A stretch of DNA of 64,000 nucleotides from Hemibagrus wyckioides (lineage: Eukaryota > Chordata > Actinopteri > Siluriformes > Bagridae): positions 15,462,901-15,526,900 of the forward strand of contig NC_080716.1 in the NCBI RefSeq assembly GCF_019097595.1, written 5' to 3'. Position 1 is the stretch's first letter, and each line of letters begins with the position of its first letter. The notes below the pieces were generated by a model. It saw nothing but the letters and a program-made list of their open reading frames with translations, had not been told where the DNA came from and made no database searches. Shown here piece by piece: positions 53,511 through 64,000 of this stretch. The position numbers were made by a program, and so were the translations under genes.

Positions 53511-54420
53511 CGTAGGGGAATGAGAGAAATTAGATTTTCTTGCAACCCCGGTAGACTCCAAGGGTTTATTTGGCCCAGCCATTGAGGCGATGAGACAAAG
53601 ATGAGGAGGATGCAGAAGAGGAGATTTTTAAGTGTGCCTAGGATTGTGAAACCCCAGGGCGCAGAGCAGTTGGCCTGCCCTCCGGCTGCTCCAAGTGCTA
53701 GCACACCATGGGGTAAGGAGTCATTTAGGGTCACTGCAGCTAAATCTAGGTCCACTCACCCATCTAACAAGAAGAAGAGAGATACCTAGAATGCAGTCTC
53801 CTCAGGAGAGGGACAGACAGTACCAATGGTTCTCTGTGATGTCCTCCTCTGAGTCCACCACACATGGAAAAAGTGGAGAGTGTGGATTTTGGACAACATT
53901 GTTCTAGATTGTGTACAGGGCTGTTCACAATAAAACATGTTCAAGTGCAGAAAACCACCAGATGTATGTGGTCTGAGAAAGTTAAGCACAAGTTCACAAG
54001 TGTTTTGTTACAAAGCACTTCAAACTTTGGGTTTAAAACCAACAATATAAAATTGTTATCTGTTGCATCCAGGCTCTTCGCCAAGGGCACAGAGACCCAC
54101 AAACAAAAAGTCACTGAACCGAGAATTAAATTGGTCTCTGGGCCAGTCAGATCCTGGCTGTTTTTTTTTCTGGCTACTAGATGGCGCCAAAAGACCATCT
54201 ATAGAAGTGGTTCAACAAAACCAGCTCTAAACTAGCTCTCTGACAGGAGGCTTGGAGAGTATGTTCTGCACATACTCACATACCCACATACTTGGGTCCT
54301 GGCGACTGTAACGAAAGGTTACAGGCTGCAGTTTGCTATAAAACCCCCTCCTTTCAACGGGATTATAGCATCTGTAGTGACAGGCGATTCAGCTCGGGAA
54401 AAACAGCTATAAAAAGAGTT
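53511..54420 (+). other. Degraded linker of the DIRS element
   Basis: Only scraps can be read, such as 'GPAIEAMRQR' near 53,575 and 'RFSSGKTAIKRVL' near 54,390. The rest is non-coding or lost. Confidence 0.5.
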
Positions 54421-55620
54421 TTGGTGGGGGAAACTCAGAAAGGCTTTTACTCCCGTTATTTTCTCATTCCAAAGAAAGACGGGGGTCTACGCCTGATATT
54501 GGATCTACGTGCTCTAAACAAGCACTTGAGAAAATAAATTCAGAATGCTCATGATCGGAGTGCTCACTCGCTTGATTTGCAGGGGCGACTGGTTTTCCAT
54601 GGTCAATCTCAAAGATGCTTACTTTCGTATAAGCATTTACCCCATGCACAGAAAATATCTCATATTTTCCTTGAGCAAAGTGAGCAAAGTGTACAAATTT
54701 GTTACTCTTCCATTTGGGCTGAGCCTAGCTCCACACGTATTCAGCAGGTGCATAGAGGCAGCACTGTCACCACTAAGACTCAAGGGTCTCAGAATATCTA
54801 CCTATCTAGATGATTATCTGGTATCTGTCTCGAGAGCAAGTGGAGCAGGACACAGTCATGCTCACGTGTCACAATGAGTCTGGGATTCAGAATCAACTAT
54901 GTCAATAGCCGATTGACTCCATCTCAGGAGATGGAGTATCTGGGTCTATGTATAGATTCTGTGATATACCACGCTACGCTCTCGGAGAGGAGAGTTACAG
55001 TGTTTTATCAGTGTCTGGCTCAGTTTCACAAGGGAAACCTGGTGCCATTCAAGATATGTCTCCACTTGATGGGCATGATGGCTTCCTCGCTGTCAGTGGT
55101 CTCGCTGGGTTTATTCAGGATGAGGACTTCCAGCAGTGGGTTGTGGCGAGGTGTCTATGTCCTCGCCGTCATCTCCCACGCCGAGTGAGAGTAACAAAGG
55201 AATGCTTGGAGGCTCTTCATCAATGGAGAGGCCCCTCCCTATTTCGTTCTGGGACTCCATTAGGGGTCGTGTCCCTGAGAAAAGTGGTGACTATGGATGC
55301 ATCCCTGATGGTCTGGGGGCCGTTTTTCAGGGCAGGTCAGTAAATGGCCATTGGACACCCCTGCTCCACAAGCTCCACATAAACCTGGTGGAGCTGATGG
55401 CAGTGTTTCTGGCACTGAAACATTTTCTGCCATTCTTAAGGGTTGTCAGATTAAGTATTGGTCAGATCAGACAACACGATGGTGTTGGCGTATATCAACA
55501 TGCTTCGAGTCACTGCATGCGACGCATTTCCCAGGAGTCCTGAATGTAGGGGCGGATCTCCTTTCAAAAGGCAATCCGTTAAATCCGTAGAATGGTCACT
55601 CCATTCACAGGTGATGGATC
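54421..55620 (+). pseudogene. pol: DIRS reverse transcriptase and RNase H
   Basis: In order: 'GFYSRYFLIPKKDGGLRLIL' and 'DLRALNKHL' (about 54,450-54,530), 'GDWFSMVNLKDAYFRISIYP' (about 54,590), 'VTLPFGLSLAPHVFSRCIEA' (about 54,703), catalytic YLDDYLVS (about 54,803), 'LGFRINYVNSRLTPSQEMEY' (about 54,877), then RNase H with 'VVTMDASLMVWGPFF' (about 55,286) and 'WTPLLHKLHINLVELMAVFL'. It ends 'GVLNVGADLLSKGNPLNP' (about 55,535-55,590). At least five frame changes occur. 'VAVDLFASQEN' at about 55,649 marks the region after RNase H. Confidence 0.85.
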
Positions 55621-55689
55621 AGATTTGCTAGAGGTACGGCAGAGTGGCCGTAGATCTCTTTGCCTCGCAGGAAAACTCATTTTAGCAAT

Positions 55690-56300
55690 GTTCAATGCCA
55701 TTTCAATTTAAAAACCCTGCATTGGGTTAACTTGAGAGTATATATCACTGTGGTTTTCATAAATATGTTGTAAAATGTATATTTTTGTTCATTATATTTA
55801 ATTAATATTGTTATATTTTACATATTGTTTTAAATATATTGTTGAATTCATTGAATGATGATGTAGCATCTCCAGGTTGGCTCACTTGCTCATGGGGTCC
55901 ATTGCATCCTTCTCAAAAACTCAATTAACTATTACACAGCTCACAACTGAGCTATCACTACTTATAGTCGTTTCATTATACCTCAACCGACATGCTGTAA
56001 CTCATAGGAGCCAGGCTCCGGGATGTCTGATGGCTCTGGATAACCAATGACCCCCCCCAACGAGACTGGAGACAAAGGAGGAATCCTGCCTCCATGAATG
56101 TTGGAGTTCTGCAGACCATCAGTACTGATAGCCCAGCATCACACTTCTGGAACTTCCCATCAACTACATGCAAATTTAACTTCAATTTAACATGCAAATC
56201 ACCCTGCGCCTAGCAGTTTTACTGCCGTTAAAAGTCAACAAGAATTCCCTAATCTAAACCAAATCAGTGCCTTGACTGGGGGATGACCAAAGTTCTGACT
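55690..56300. other. Stretch without recognised features
   Basis: AT-rich then ordinary composition; no gene or known repeat seen. Confidence 0.4.
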
Positions 56301-56304
56301 GAAG

Positions 56305-56445
56305 ACACACACACACACATACATACACAAACACACATGTACACACACACACCCACATACATACACACACAGAAACACACACACACAGACACACACACAC
56401 ACCCAGACACACACACACCCCCACAGCATCTGGAAACGCTCATCC
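56305..56445. repeat. (CA)n microsatellite, interrupted
   Basis: CA dinucleotides with TA, GA and CC breaks over about 140 bases. Confidence 0.95.
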
Positions 56446-56644
56446 TGACCCCCCCCACACACAAGGAGAGTTCCTTTATTCAACTTTCAATAAAACAATA
56501 GTAAAATATTTTTATGGTTGTATTACCACTCATGACCTGTTGTTCGGTGTTTTTCATGAAACAGAACGATGTTTTATAAGATAAGAATGTATGTTTTAAT
56601 TGCTTATACCCAGTTTCCTTTCCTCTCACACAGCAAAATACTTG

Positions 56645-56925
56645 GTGTTAAATCAACTCGCACGGAGTTAAAAGTAACACTGGCCCAGTGTTTATATAGG
56701 TCCACACTAGTCAGTGTTAATTTAACACTGGCCAAAGTGTTAATATTTTAACACTCTGATAGTGTCAAATTGCCAACACTCATAGTGTAGTTTTGCAACA
56801 CCATAAAGTGTTTTTACACTACATGGATACATGCATTTTCACCATTAGTGTTAAATATCCAACACCCCCAGTGTTATTTAATATCACCAGTTAGTGTTTT
56901 TTTTACACTACATTGACACATACTG
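56645..56925. repeat. Subterminal agtgtta/taacact repeat region
   Basis: About 16 to 20 half-sites of agtgtt and aacact in both orientations lie within 280 bases, often paired as 'aacactgg-ccagtgtt'. Such clusters serve as transposase binding sites in CACTA elements; here that is inferred. Confidence 0.75.
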
Positions 56926-57140
56926 ATGAATTCAATTAATTACAAAAAGGAATTAAAGCTGACTTCCAAAATAAATCACTCTGAAGACCAAAACTGTAGC
57001 AAAGGAACTTTATTTTTTAAAACAAGGTGGTCAGTCAGGGGTCAGTCACCATTCATTTTGGCTCTCCTAAAAATAAATAAATAATACAGTACATTTTGGT
57101 GATCAAATTCAGTAGTTACAATGAGCAATAAAAGGGAAAT

Positions 57141-58380
57141 TTAGACCAGTGAGAATAAAGGCACAATGTACAGGCCCTCATCTGTACCATATGCACTTTG
57201 TAAATCAAAAGGTTTGATAATCTCCAGGCTATCAGCCTTAACATCCTTCTCTTCTCCACCTAAGACATTGTAAGCATGACAATGTTCACTAAAATAGTCA
57301 GTCTGAAGCTTCATGACAGCAAAATAGATAACACAGTCTAACAGAAGTATCTTGGTTATTTTAGAGAATACTGGCATGTCGCTCTGACTAGAACTGCAGA
57401 TGACCAGGCCTTCCCTGTACTCTGTTCCATTCAGCCTTATCCAGTTAGTTGAAAAGATGTCTTTATGTACACTGACATTTAGAAACCTTGCCAGCATCTC
57501 ACCATCATCAATATCACTCAAAATTAATGTTTTTATTGGTCCATATTCAGTGTGCTTTAATGGTGATGTCTCCCAGTGATGGGCTATAGCCATCTGATGT
57601 TTTTTTTGCAAGCGATTTTGTGATGTTCTTAAAGTTTTTTAGCATGTTTTTGAATACCCTGTGCTTTGCCTCAAATCTCATACTCCACATATGTATTAAG
57701 GGACCTATTTTTCGAATACTTGCAGGATAGTGGATCATGTAGTGATGTTTTGGTATAAGATTTCTATGTGGATACAACTGTTTAAACAACTCATGGTGTT
57801 CAGCTATTAAATATTTAAGATACACTGTCATGCCTTGAGTAATAGATGGAGAAAAAATTATGTTGAGTATATGAAGTAAGAGGAGCAATAAATGCCAATT
57901 TTGATTTCCCTCTGGCACATCACCACCAAAAATCAGAGGAAGGTTTCTAACAAGACAGTGTTTGAATGGAATTTAGTCCAATACTGTTGCCACTGTGCTC
58001 CAAATTAATCTTGGTGGGACGATTCTTGCGTTCCAAGTGTCCATAGTCAAAAGCATAAATTCTGGAGAGCAATTTGTTTTGACAAAAAATTTTCTGAGAT
58101 GTTCAAAAAGTAACTCTCTCTCATATTGTGCCTCCCCTTCAAGAACATCATGCATAATATCAAATGCAAAATTATTACAAACATGAAAAAATTTTAAACT
58201 GTTGAGAGTGGAATTTCATTTCAAACCAAGGACAGTGGATCCATGAGTAGCAGATGACAATTCCTTGCAATGCAACTCAAAGACCCCCTTGCCACGCAAG
58301 ACAATCTTTGGGTCATCCTCACTGTAAACACACTGTGCATCAACCTTTTCAATCAAACATATGCGACAGAAGTAACGACC
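57141..58380 (-). pseudogene. CACTA-like transposase, C-terminal part
   Basis: The minus strand has 'GRYFCRICLIEKVDAQCVYS' and 'EDDPKIVLRGKG' (about 58,385-58,280). Next come 'FDIMHDVLEGEAQYERELLF' (about 58,165), 'IPKHHYMIHYPASIRKIGPL' with 'HMWSMRFEAKHRVFKNM' (about 57,750-57,640), and a last exon with 'LILSDIDDGEMLARFLNV' to a stop at 57,141. The 'MHD-LEG' box and 'MRFEAKHR-FK' are typical of this transposase type. An in-frame TGA at 58218-58216, where relatives have Arg, precedes the MHD box, so this copy is probably dead. Confidence 0.7.
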
Positions 58381-58484
58381 ACTGAAAGACTGAGAAACCT
58401 AGAATTGAAAGCATCCCTAAGTTGTCCCCCTGTCACCTGACGTATGGTTCCATAAACCTGATCAGTAGAGACTGGAAGGTAATA

Positions 58485-59690
58485 TCAATTTAATAAAAAT
58501 AAAATAAAAATAAAATATTTAATATCAATTAAGGGCTGCAGAACAGGATCAAAGACATATTTTTTAAGATCTTGAGCATGAAACAGTGCTAATAAATGAA
58601 TGTTCATTACTTCTGAATTTATTTTTGGTGGCAGATTTCTGAGGACAAAGTAGAGAGCACCAATCTTGTGAACACCTTGTTTTGAACCAAGTGGGTTTGC
58701 AGTTTCAAAGTCATCATAGTACAACTGAAGAGCATTTTGATGTTTAGAAAACAATGGATGTGTCTTGAAATAATTTCCATCACAGAAGTCTTCAATAAGA
58801 TCAGACTTTGATGCATTAATTGTAGTAAGAAGCCTACAAATATCAGCATTCCGGCACAAAGTTTAATGTTTCCAGAATGGGAATATAAGTGTCTTTAACT
58901 GGTACCTGGTCATAAGTGCCCGTTTGTTTGTTTCTCCTAGTGTCATATCGTAAACCTAACGTGATTTCTTTTGGCTCATTAACTCCCCACTTCTCACTAA
59001 AATATTTAGTTCTTTTTGTTTCAGTATTAAGATGTGTCAGTGGATTGTCAAATTTCTTTAGACTGTGCTCTACCGTAGATCTTATTAGGTCATCAATGGG
59101 CAAAGCCAACAACACATCATTCTTAACTTGACTATTCCTGCAGCAAGTTCTTCCAGTTCACCCACAATATTTGAAACACTGTTTGCAACACCACTGGACT
59201 GGAGTTTTGCAACGATAGAGACGCAAATGGTCTTTGTATCTATTGAAACACACTTGATTCATTGTTTTCTAAACATTTAGAGTAGGAACGACAATCTGCG
59301 TCATTTAACTGTGGACATGGCACTGCTTCTATGCCACTAAACTGAAAAGATGGACTGTTGGACTGATCCTGGGGTTCCACTGGAGATGTCTGGCCTGTTA
59401 CAGTCTCTGTATTACTATTTAAGTTATTTTGGTGACTATTATTTAAGTTTCCTGAAACCAGAAAAAGTCGAAAACTGACGCCGACAGCCACCTTGTGCAC
59501 AAATTAGTCTGAAATTTAAACTGGGACAGAAACGATGATAAGTTCTTAAGTGAGTTAACAATAACTGGCTGCTTGCATGCAAATCTTGACAGATGAAACA
59601 CCTAAACATTCTGTGTGTCACAGTTCTAAACTCCTTACCCCCGCAAACTTGTACCCAGATAAACCTCAACTTTGAACGAGACACTACAAG
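58485..59690 (-). pseudogene. CACTA-like transposase, N-terminal part with C2H2 finger
   Basis: The first part (59,610-59,440) reads 'FRCFICQDLHASSQLLLTHL' then 'RTYH', a C2H2 zinc finger. Next come 'CCKQCFKY' (about 59,180), 'LPIDDLIRSTVEHSLKKFDN' and 'RYDTRRNKQTGTYDQVPVKD' (59,100-58,870). 'NALQLYYDDFETANPLGSKQ' and 'NIHLLALFHAQDLKKYVFDP' follow (58,730-58,540). The 'YYDDFE--NPLGS' box carries probable catalytic Asp. Exon borders are only partly clear. Frames join with the C-terminal part below. Confidence 0.7.
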
Positions 59691-59763
59691 ACCTTAACTG
59701 AGGTACAAGCAATTAGTTTCTCAAACAAGACCTGAAAAATACCACAATGCTTCTTATTGCTTA

Positions 59764-62700
59764 CTAGTTGAGAAGCTTTGCCCGCAGTTCACGAACTCTT
59801 GGGGTCTCATTTGTTGTTCCAACATCAATGTTATGAATAGTTGTCTGGATAAAGGTGTACATCTGGGCCAGGGACTCTTCATAAGACAGGTTAAATACAA
59901 AGTGGGATTTAAACAATTCATGAAATGCAGCTAGGGAGCTGATTCCTTGGCAAGGGATGAGCTGTTTGTCCACAACAATGTAGAACCTGTCAATTGCACT
60001 CTTGGTTCTGCCAACAGCAAGCAGGTATGGCTGCTGACCTTCTCTTCCCTTCAGGTGGTAATCAATGCTGCAGCAAGACTGCAAAGCACACAATACCACA
60101 AAGACAGTGAATGCACCATTTTCAAAGGAGTGACCCAAAACCTTTGATGAAACCATGTCATGATTGCTTATTTAAAAAGCAAATGTGTTTGGAAACCTAA
60201 CATTCACTCAGTTTCCAGTTTATTATATACACCTAACTAAATTAACTGCAATTGAATAGTTCTGTAATACATCCTACCTATAAAGATAGTAATTCAATTT
60301 CTGTTTGAACTACTATAGGTAAATTTTTGAAGCAGTATTTTGTAATGCCATTGAACTGCACTGTGTAACATCAAATGTTTCATCTATTCTCGTTGATGTG
60401 AACTGGGAGGACAAGTATATATTAACCGCAGGTGTATTGAAACACTTCTAATAACAAAATTAGGTTCAGCACCAAGAAAAAAAAACTCCAGCCAACAAAA
60501 TGTCCATTATGTTAAAACAACTCAGTTTCAACAATAGCTCAAGCCAAAACAGGCAGAACTATTTTTAAAGTGTACCTTGTGAAAATGCACGAGTTTGTCC
60601 ACAGCATCAGTGGGGCTTATTTTGACCCTTCTGCGTCCAGCTGCAGGTGCCAGGAGATGGAGAAGCAACAGAAGGGAGGCCATATCACTGTCCCAGTCTG
60701 ACAGAAAATAAGAGCTAACCAAAAAAAGAAACATCTGTGACAAAGGCCACCTCTGAGGTCTAAAGCTACATATGTTACACAAGCTATTATATGTATCCTT
60801 ACTAGTTTCAGCATCTTCAAGCTGTTCAGCTGCTTTCACAAGGCAGCAGAGTTCTGCTGATGAAGTCAAGTGTTTTGCTTCTGCAATAACCTTTGACTTG
60901 AAGGATGTATCCCACCTTTCAAGCATCTTTGAGGATGTTTCAGCATTAAACATCAGCAAAAAGTCTTAGTTAACCTGTACATGTAAATACATCAAAAACA
61001 AAAACTGTCAGCATATCAAATTCATATGGAAAGAGTAAATATTAATATTTAGTGTGAACTTACCAATCCTTTCACATCTAAAAATCTAGGAAAGACTGAG
61101 GACATTAGTAGTTCTCTGTGGGTTATGCACCAGGTTTTGGCGATGTTTGAATGTCTTTCATCTTGTGAAAGACACTTGCTTCATCACTTGCATGAACAAG
61201 AAATGCTATAGCCTCCTTGCAGCATCTCCCTCCAGCTGTGTCACTGTAGCAGCTGCATGTCTCCTGCGCTTTGGTCCTTGTTCAGGGCTTGAGGCTGAGG
61301 GTGGACTAGCAGGTCGCTGACCTCTGTTTCTTGTGCTGGTCTTCAACCGCCAAGCTAGAAACCCTGTACCCTTTTTAGCATCATAGAAGTGCTCCTGTGA
61401 TGTTTCATTTAAAACAATTGAAAACCAGCCAACAAGAAGGAGGGGGGGGGGGAGTCACTGATCTTCACATAACATTAGAGTCTAAAATGCAGTAATGTAT
61501 GTGTCACATACACACTAACAGGCAACAGTAAACTTGGCCAAAATTTTTTTTTTTTTTTAATTATATATATAAATTCATTTTAGTGACTAATTTTTTACTT
61601 TTGATTTGTATTTATTAATACAAGTGATTTTAATATTTTATCTATTTGTCTAATTAGAGAAGATTCAGAACTACACCTCTTAGTAAAACACATTACAGTC
61701 CAACAGCAGCACAAAGATGACAAAAATTACCTTAAGATTTATTCAGCACCTCTTAAAACTAAAAAACAACTGAAAAATATTCTACCTTCATGCTTAATGG
61801 AGACTTAAATCACTACTCACATAGCCCTTTGGAGAGAAGGGATCCTTCAGAGAGGGAAACAACAATCCCCAAAGCATACTTTTCCCTCTGACTTCGGGTT
61901 GGGATCCTCCTGTAAAAGACAATCCGAAAGCTGGCATGAACAAAATTTAAAAAGCCATGCAAAAGTGCCAGCGTAGAGTATAGAGAGTGAACAGTTAAAA
62001 CAAATTTAACTTGTTCAATCTACCTGTGCTTCTCAATCATGTGAGCAACCAGTATATTGACAAGCTGTCTTCTGGTGCTATGCTTCAGTGAAGAGTTTGC
62101 TGTGTATTCCTCCAAGACATCCTGACCACCTGATTTTGTCAGCAAAGCATCTCTGACCATCTAATCACAAAAGAAATAAGAGATGGCTCCAGAAGTAGTA
62201 CAGTACGTATGAAAAGCTAGCTAAATGGAAAAAACTGTCTTAATGCTACCGTGTTTTTTTCCATATTCATTTGCAAACACTGAATCTCAACAAAAAAGGA
62301 TAATTTAAATGCTTCGTACCTCCTTTGCAGCTTCCAAGTCTGATTTGCTTGTTCTAGGACAAGCAGATTCTGTCCTCTCTCCAATGATAGGAACACCCCA
62401 TTCAATGCAGCTATCTCCTTCACTTGACGAGCGGGAGAGGGTATTTGTAAGGGAACTAGAACTCAAATAGCCTAAAAACAAACAAATGATCACAACAGGA
62501 AACCACACAATCAAGCATTATATTATTTAACATAAGACTTTTTTATTTTTTATTTTTTTATTGTATTTTAAAATTAAACATAAATGCACACTTATTTCAA
62601 CTGAATTATAAAGACAGACCAGATTGATCTTTGTCGAACTATTAGGCACAAGTCAGGATTGGCTTCAACCAGCTCAAGTAGTACATCATCTTCCACTGCA

Positions 62701-63150
62701 GTGTAAGACTCAAATATGGAGAGTCGAGCTCCATCTGACAGTCCAAATATGCATTTGACTGCAAAATAATTCTCAACACAAAGACAAATTGAAGATATAT
62801 AAACTTTCTTGCACAGTTAGACAAGATGAAAATTACATGAGCGCACAGCTCCCTATTAAATCACTACCTGTTTGTGAACAGACCATTTACCATGTTCCTG
62901 TTCCATGTTCTTGATGCATAGAGATGAATATTAACAAAAATATAAGTAAACTGATTTGAAATCTTAGACTCGGATGAAAGTGAATGACAAAGTTTAAAAG
63001 TTTATACTTTCAGAATGACCCTTACATTTAAGATTCTACATGCTAATAAAATGCTCACCTTCAGTGATGAAATCTGTGTACGAGAATCCAGACTGAAGTC
63101 TGATGTATTTCTTACATCCGTCATACTTGTCCTTCACCAGCATGTTTCTA
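59764..63150 (-). CDS. CACTA-associated accessory gene, multi-exon
   Basis: Minus-strand exons, in order: 63,150-63,060 (MLVKDKYDGCKKYIRLQSGF); 62,765-62,640 (FGLSDGARLSIFESYTAVED); 62,470-62,325 (SSSEGDSCIEWGVPIIGERT); 62,160-62,025 (LLTKSGGQDVLEEYTANSSL); 61,918-61,825; 61,398-61,200 (EHFYDAKKGTGFLAWRLKTS); 60,958-60,800 (MLERWDTSFKSKVIAEAKHL); 60,712-60,590; 60,130-59,764 (GQQPYLLAVGRTKSAIDRFY ... RVRELRAKLLN, stop). The exon at 61,918 needs a frame change near 61,880, and a stop appears near 61,210, so the copy may be inactive. Function unknown; the gene accompanies this transposase in fish genomes. Confidence 0.55.
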
Positions 63151-63169
63151 TATGCATTTAATCAAATCT

Positions 63170-64000
63170 GGAACAAAGAGAGAGAACAAAGAATAGAAGT
63201 TACAGCATTTAGCATTTTAAGTATTTTTTACCTTTTCAAATATTTTTAAGCGTTATTTAAACTCATACACAGATTAACTGCTTTTTTTTTTTTTTTAGTC
63301 ATTATGAAATTATTCCAAACCGACTTCTGCTTTTATGGCAGTACTAGCTGTTAAGTTAGCAATTGCTTCAACATGATAGCTTCATCATTCCAGTCAGCTA
63401 CACTAATATTTTATTTATTAATAAACCTATTGTGGGAATGTCAGTTTGACATTCAGGCCCTACGTTCACGGTATACCGAGGTAAAAGACGCGACATCCCG
63501 CCATAAATTAACACGAGGGTTTCTTCTCCACTGGGCAGTGGTACTGATTGGTAACGTTAGCTTAACTAGCCAGTGTTGTTTAAATCTAGTCAGTCAGATG
63601 TATTAAAGTTTAAAAATAATTTTGCTGATATAGTTCCACCATATCTCTGCTATTGACCAAGTCCATTAGAGAGCTGACCAAATAAAATACGCCACTCCCG
63701 CCAAAAGTTAACACCCGACTAGAGTTCACCGCCTCTGCAGTTCTGATGCAATAGGCCTGCTAGCTAGCACTAATTAACATTAGCTTAGCCAACACCGACT
63801 CTCTTTTAGCCTCGTTTTGGCGTTACGGTTTAACGTTACATCAACACTATACAGGCACATAAGGTAACACCAAGACAACGACAATGAATTATTGTGATTT
63901 TATCAAATCAGAATATTATCGATTAAAAATAAGTCCTGGCCACCTAGCCGACCACATGTGAACCAGCTAACATAACCTTCCAACTCTAAAGTTAATAGTA
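63170..64000. promoter_or_regulatory. Upstream region of the accessory gene
   Basis: No coding frame. It contains a T-run at 63,280, repeated 'taacgtta' words (63,553, 63,832) and two related blocks, 'gacatcccgccataaattaacac' near 63,492 and 'ccactcccgccaaaagttaacac' near 63,692. Probably the 5' flank or promoter of the leftward gene. Confidence 0.4.

Larger units (their letters stand above)
52696..55680 (+). mobile_element. DIRS-type retrotransposon remnant
   Basis: A Gag-like region, a degraded middle and a reverse transcriptase/RNase H region of DIRS style stand in order on the plus strand. The tyrosine recombinase that should follow RNase H is not found before 56,000, and no split direct or inverted repeats were recognised. 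The element is truncated at least at its 3' end. Confidence 0.8.
56629..64000 (-). mobile_element. CACTA/EnSpm-like transposon with two genes (right end not in view)
   Basis: The left end begins CACAGCAAAATACTTGG, close to the CACTGCAAAA-type ends of animal EnSpm elements. It is followed by a subterminal region dense in agtgtta/taacact motifs. Two spliced genes read leftwards: a transposase-like gene (59,690-57,141) and an accessory gene (about 63,150-59,764). Fish genomes carry many copies of this two-gene arrangement. The right terminal repeat was not found and may lie beyond 64,000, so the end given here is the window edge. Confidence 0.65.

Noticed and set aside
56283..56501. Thr/His-rich frames
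   Set aside because: Translation of a (CA)n tract.

Overview
This window is vertebrate nuclear DNA, almost certainly from a teleost fish. The sequence holds no operons and no bacterial or phage genes. It has spliced exons with GT/AG borders, AATAAA signals, long (CA)n, (TA)n and (GATA)n tracts, and a transposon set typical of fish: Rex3, Tc1, Ty3/gypsy with a chromodomain, DIRS, hAT, CACTA/EnSpm, LINEs with short tandem tails, and the 'CACGGTGGCTTGG' SINE-like repeat. Species cannot be fixed from sequence alone.

Main result: the left half (1-34,100) is the wreck of one arachidonate lipoxygenase (ALOX) gene. Exons 1, 2, 3, 4, 6 and 7 lie on the minus strand from 34,088 down to 11,356. Exons 8 (end), 10 (part), 12, 13 and 14 lie on the plus strand at 1-1,765. 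The two exon sets do not overlap and point at each other, which is what an inversion with a breakpoint in intron 7 would leave. Exon 7 (144 bp) is cut by a gypsy element with a 4-bp target duplication. Exon 6 is cut by a LINE. Exons 9 and 11 are missing, exon 2 is frameshifted, an iron-ligand His is Gln, and the C-terminal iron-ligand Ile is cut off by TGA in place of an expected Arg codon.

Nested insertions, left to right: an 8.2-kb hAT-type element (2,868-11,110, 8-bp duplication) carrying inverted subterminal repeat arrays, with an endogenous retrovirus inside it (4,360-10,229, two 340-bp LTRs); a gypsy element (11,489-19,457) with a LINE inside its gag; a three-copy local repeat of unknown origin (20-32 kb); a minus-strand LINE (22,042-24,286) holding a solo LTR; a LINE (25,542-32,037) split by a minus-strand chromodomain gypsy element of the Tf1/sushi type (27,160-31,957) that shows self-priming signals; and a SINE split by a LINE split by a Tc1 element (34,453-35,865).

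The right half starts with a large minus-strand gypsy element (36,711-47,656) split by Rex3. A quiet stretch follows (47,850-50,250). Next come fragments of a PELP1-like gene on the minus strand (50,427-52,321) with a very acidic C-terminus, a decayed DIRS element on the plus strand (about 52,700-55,680), and a CACTA/EnSpm-like transposon (56,629 to beyond about 63,170) carrying two spliced minus-strand genes. Almost every coding sequence here is transposon-derived or broken; I see no clearly intact host gene. Coordinates of exon and transposon edges are exact where a splice site or target duplication is quoted, otherwise approximate.
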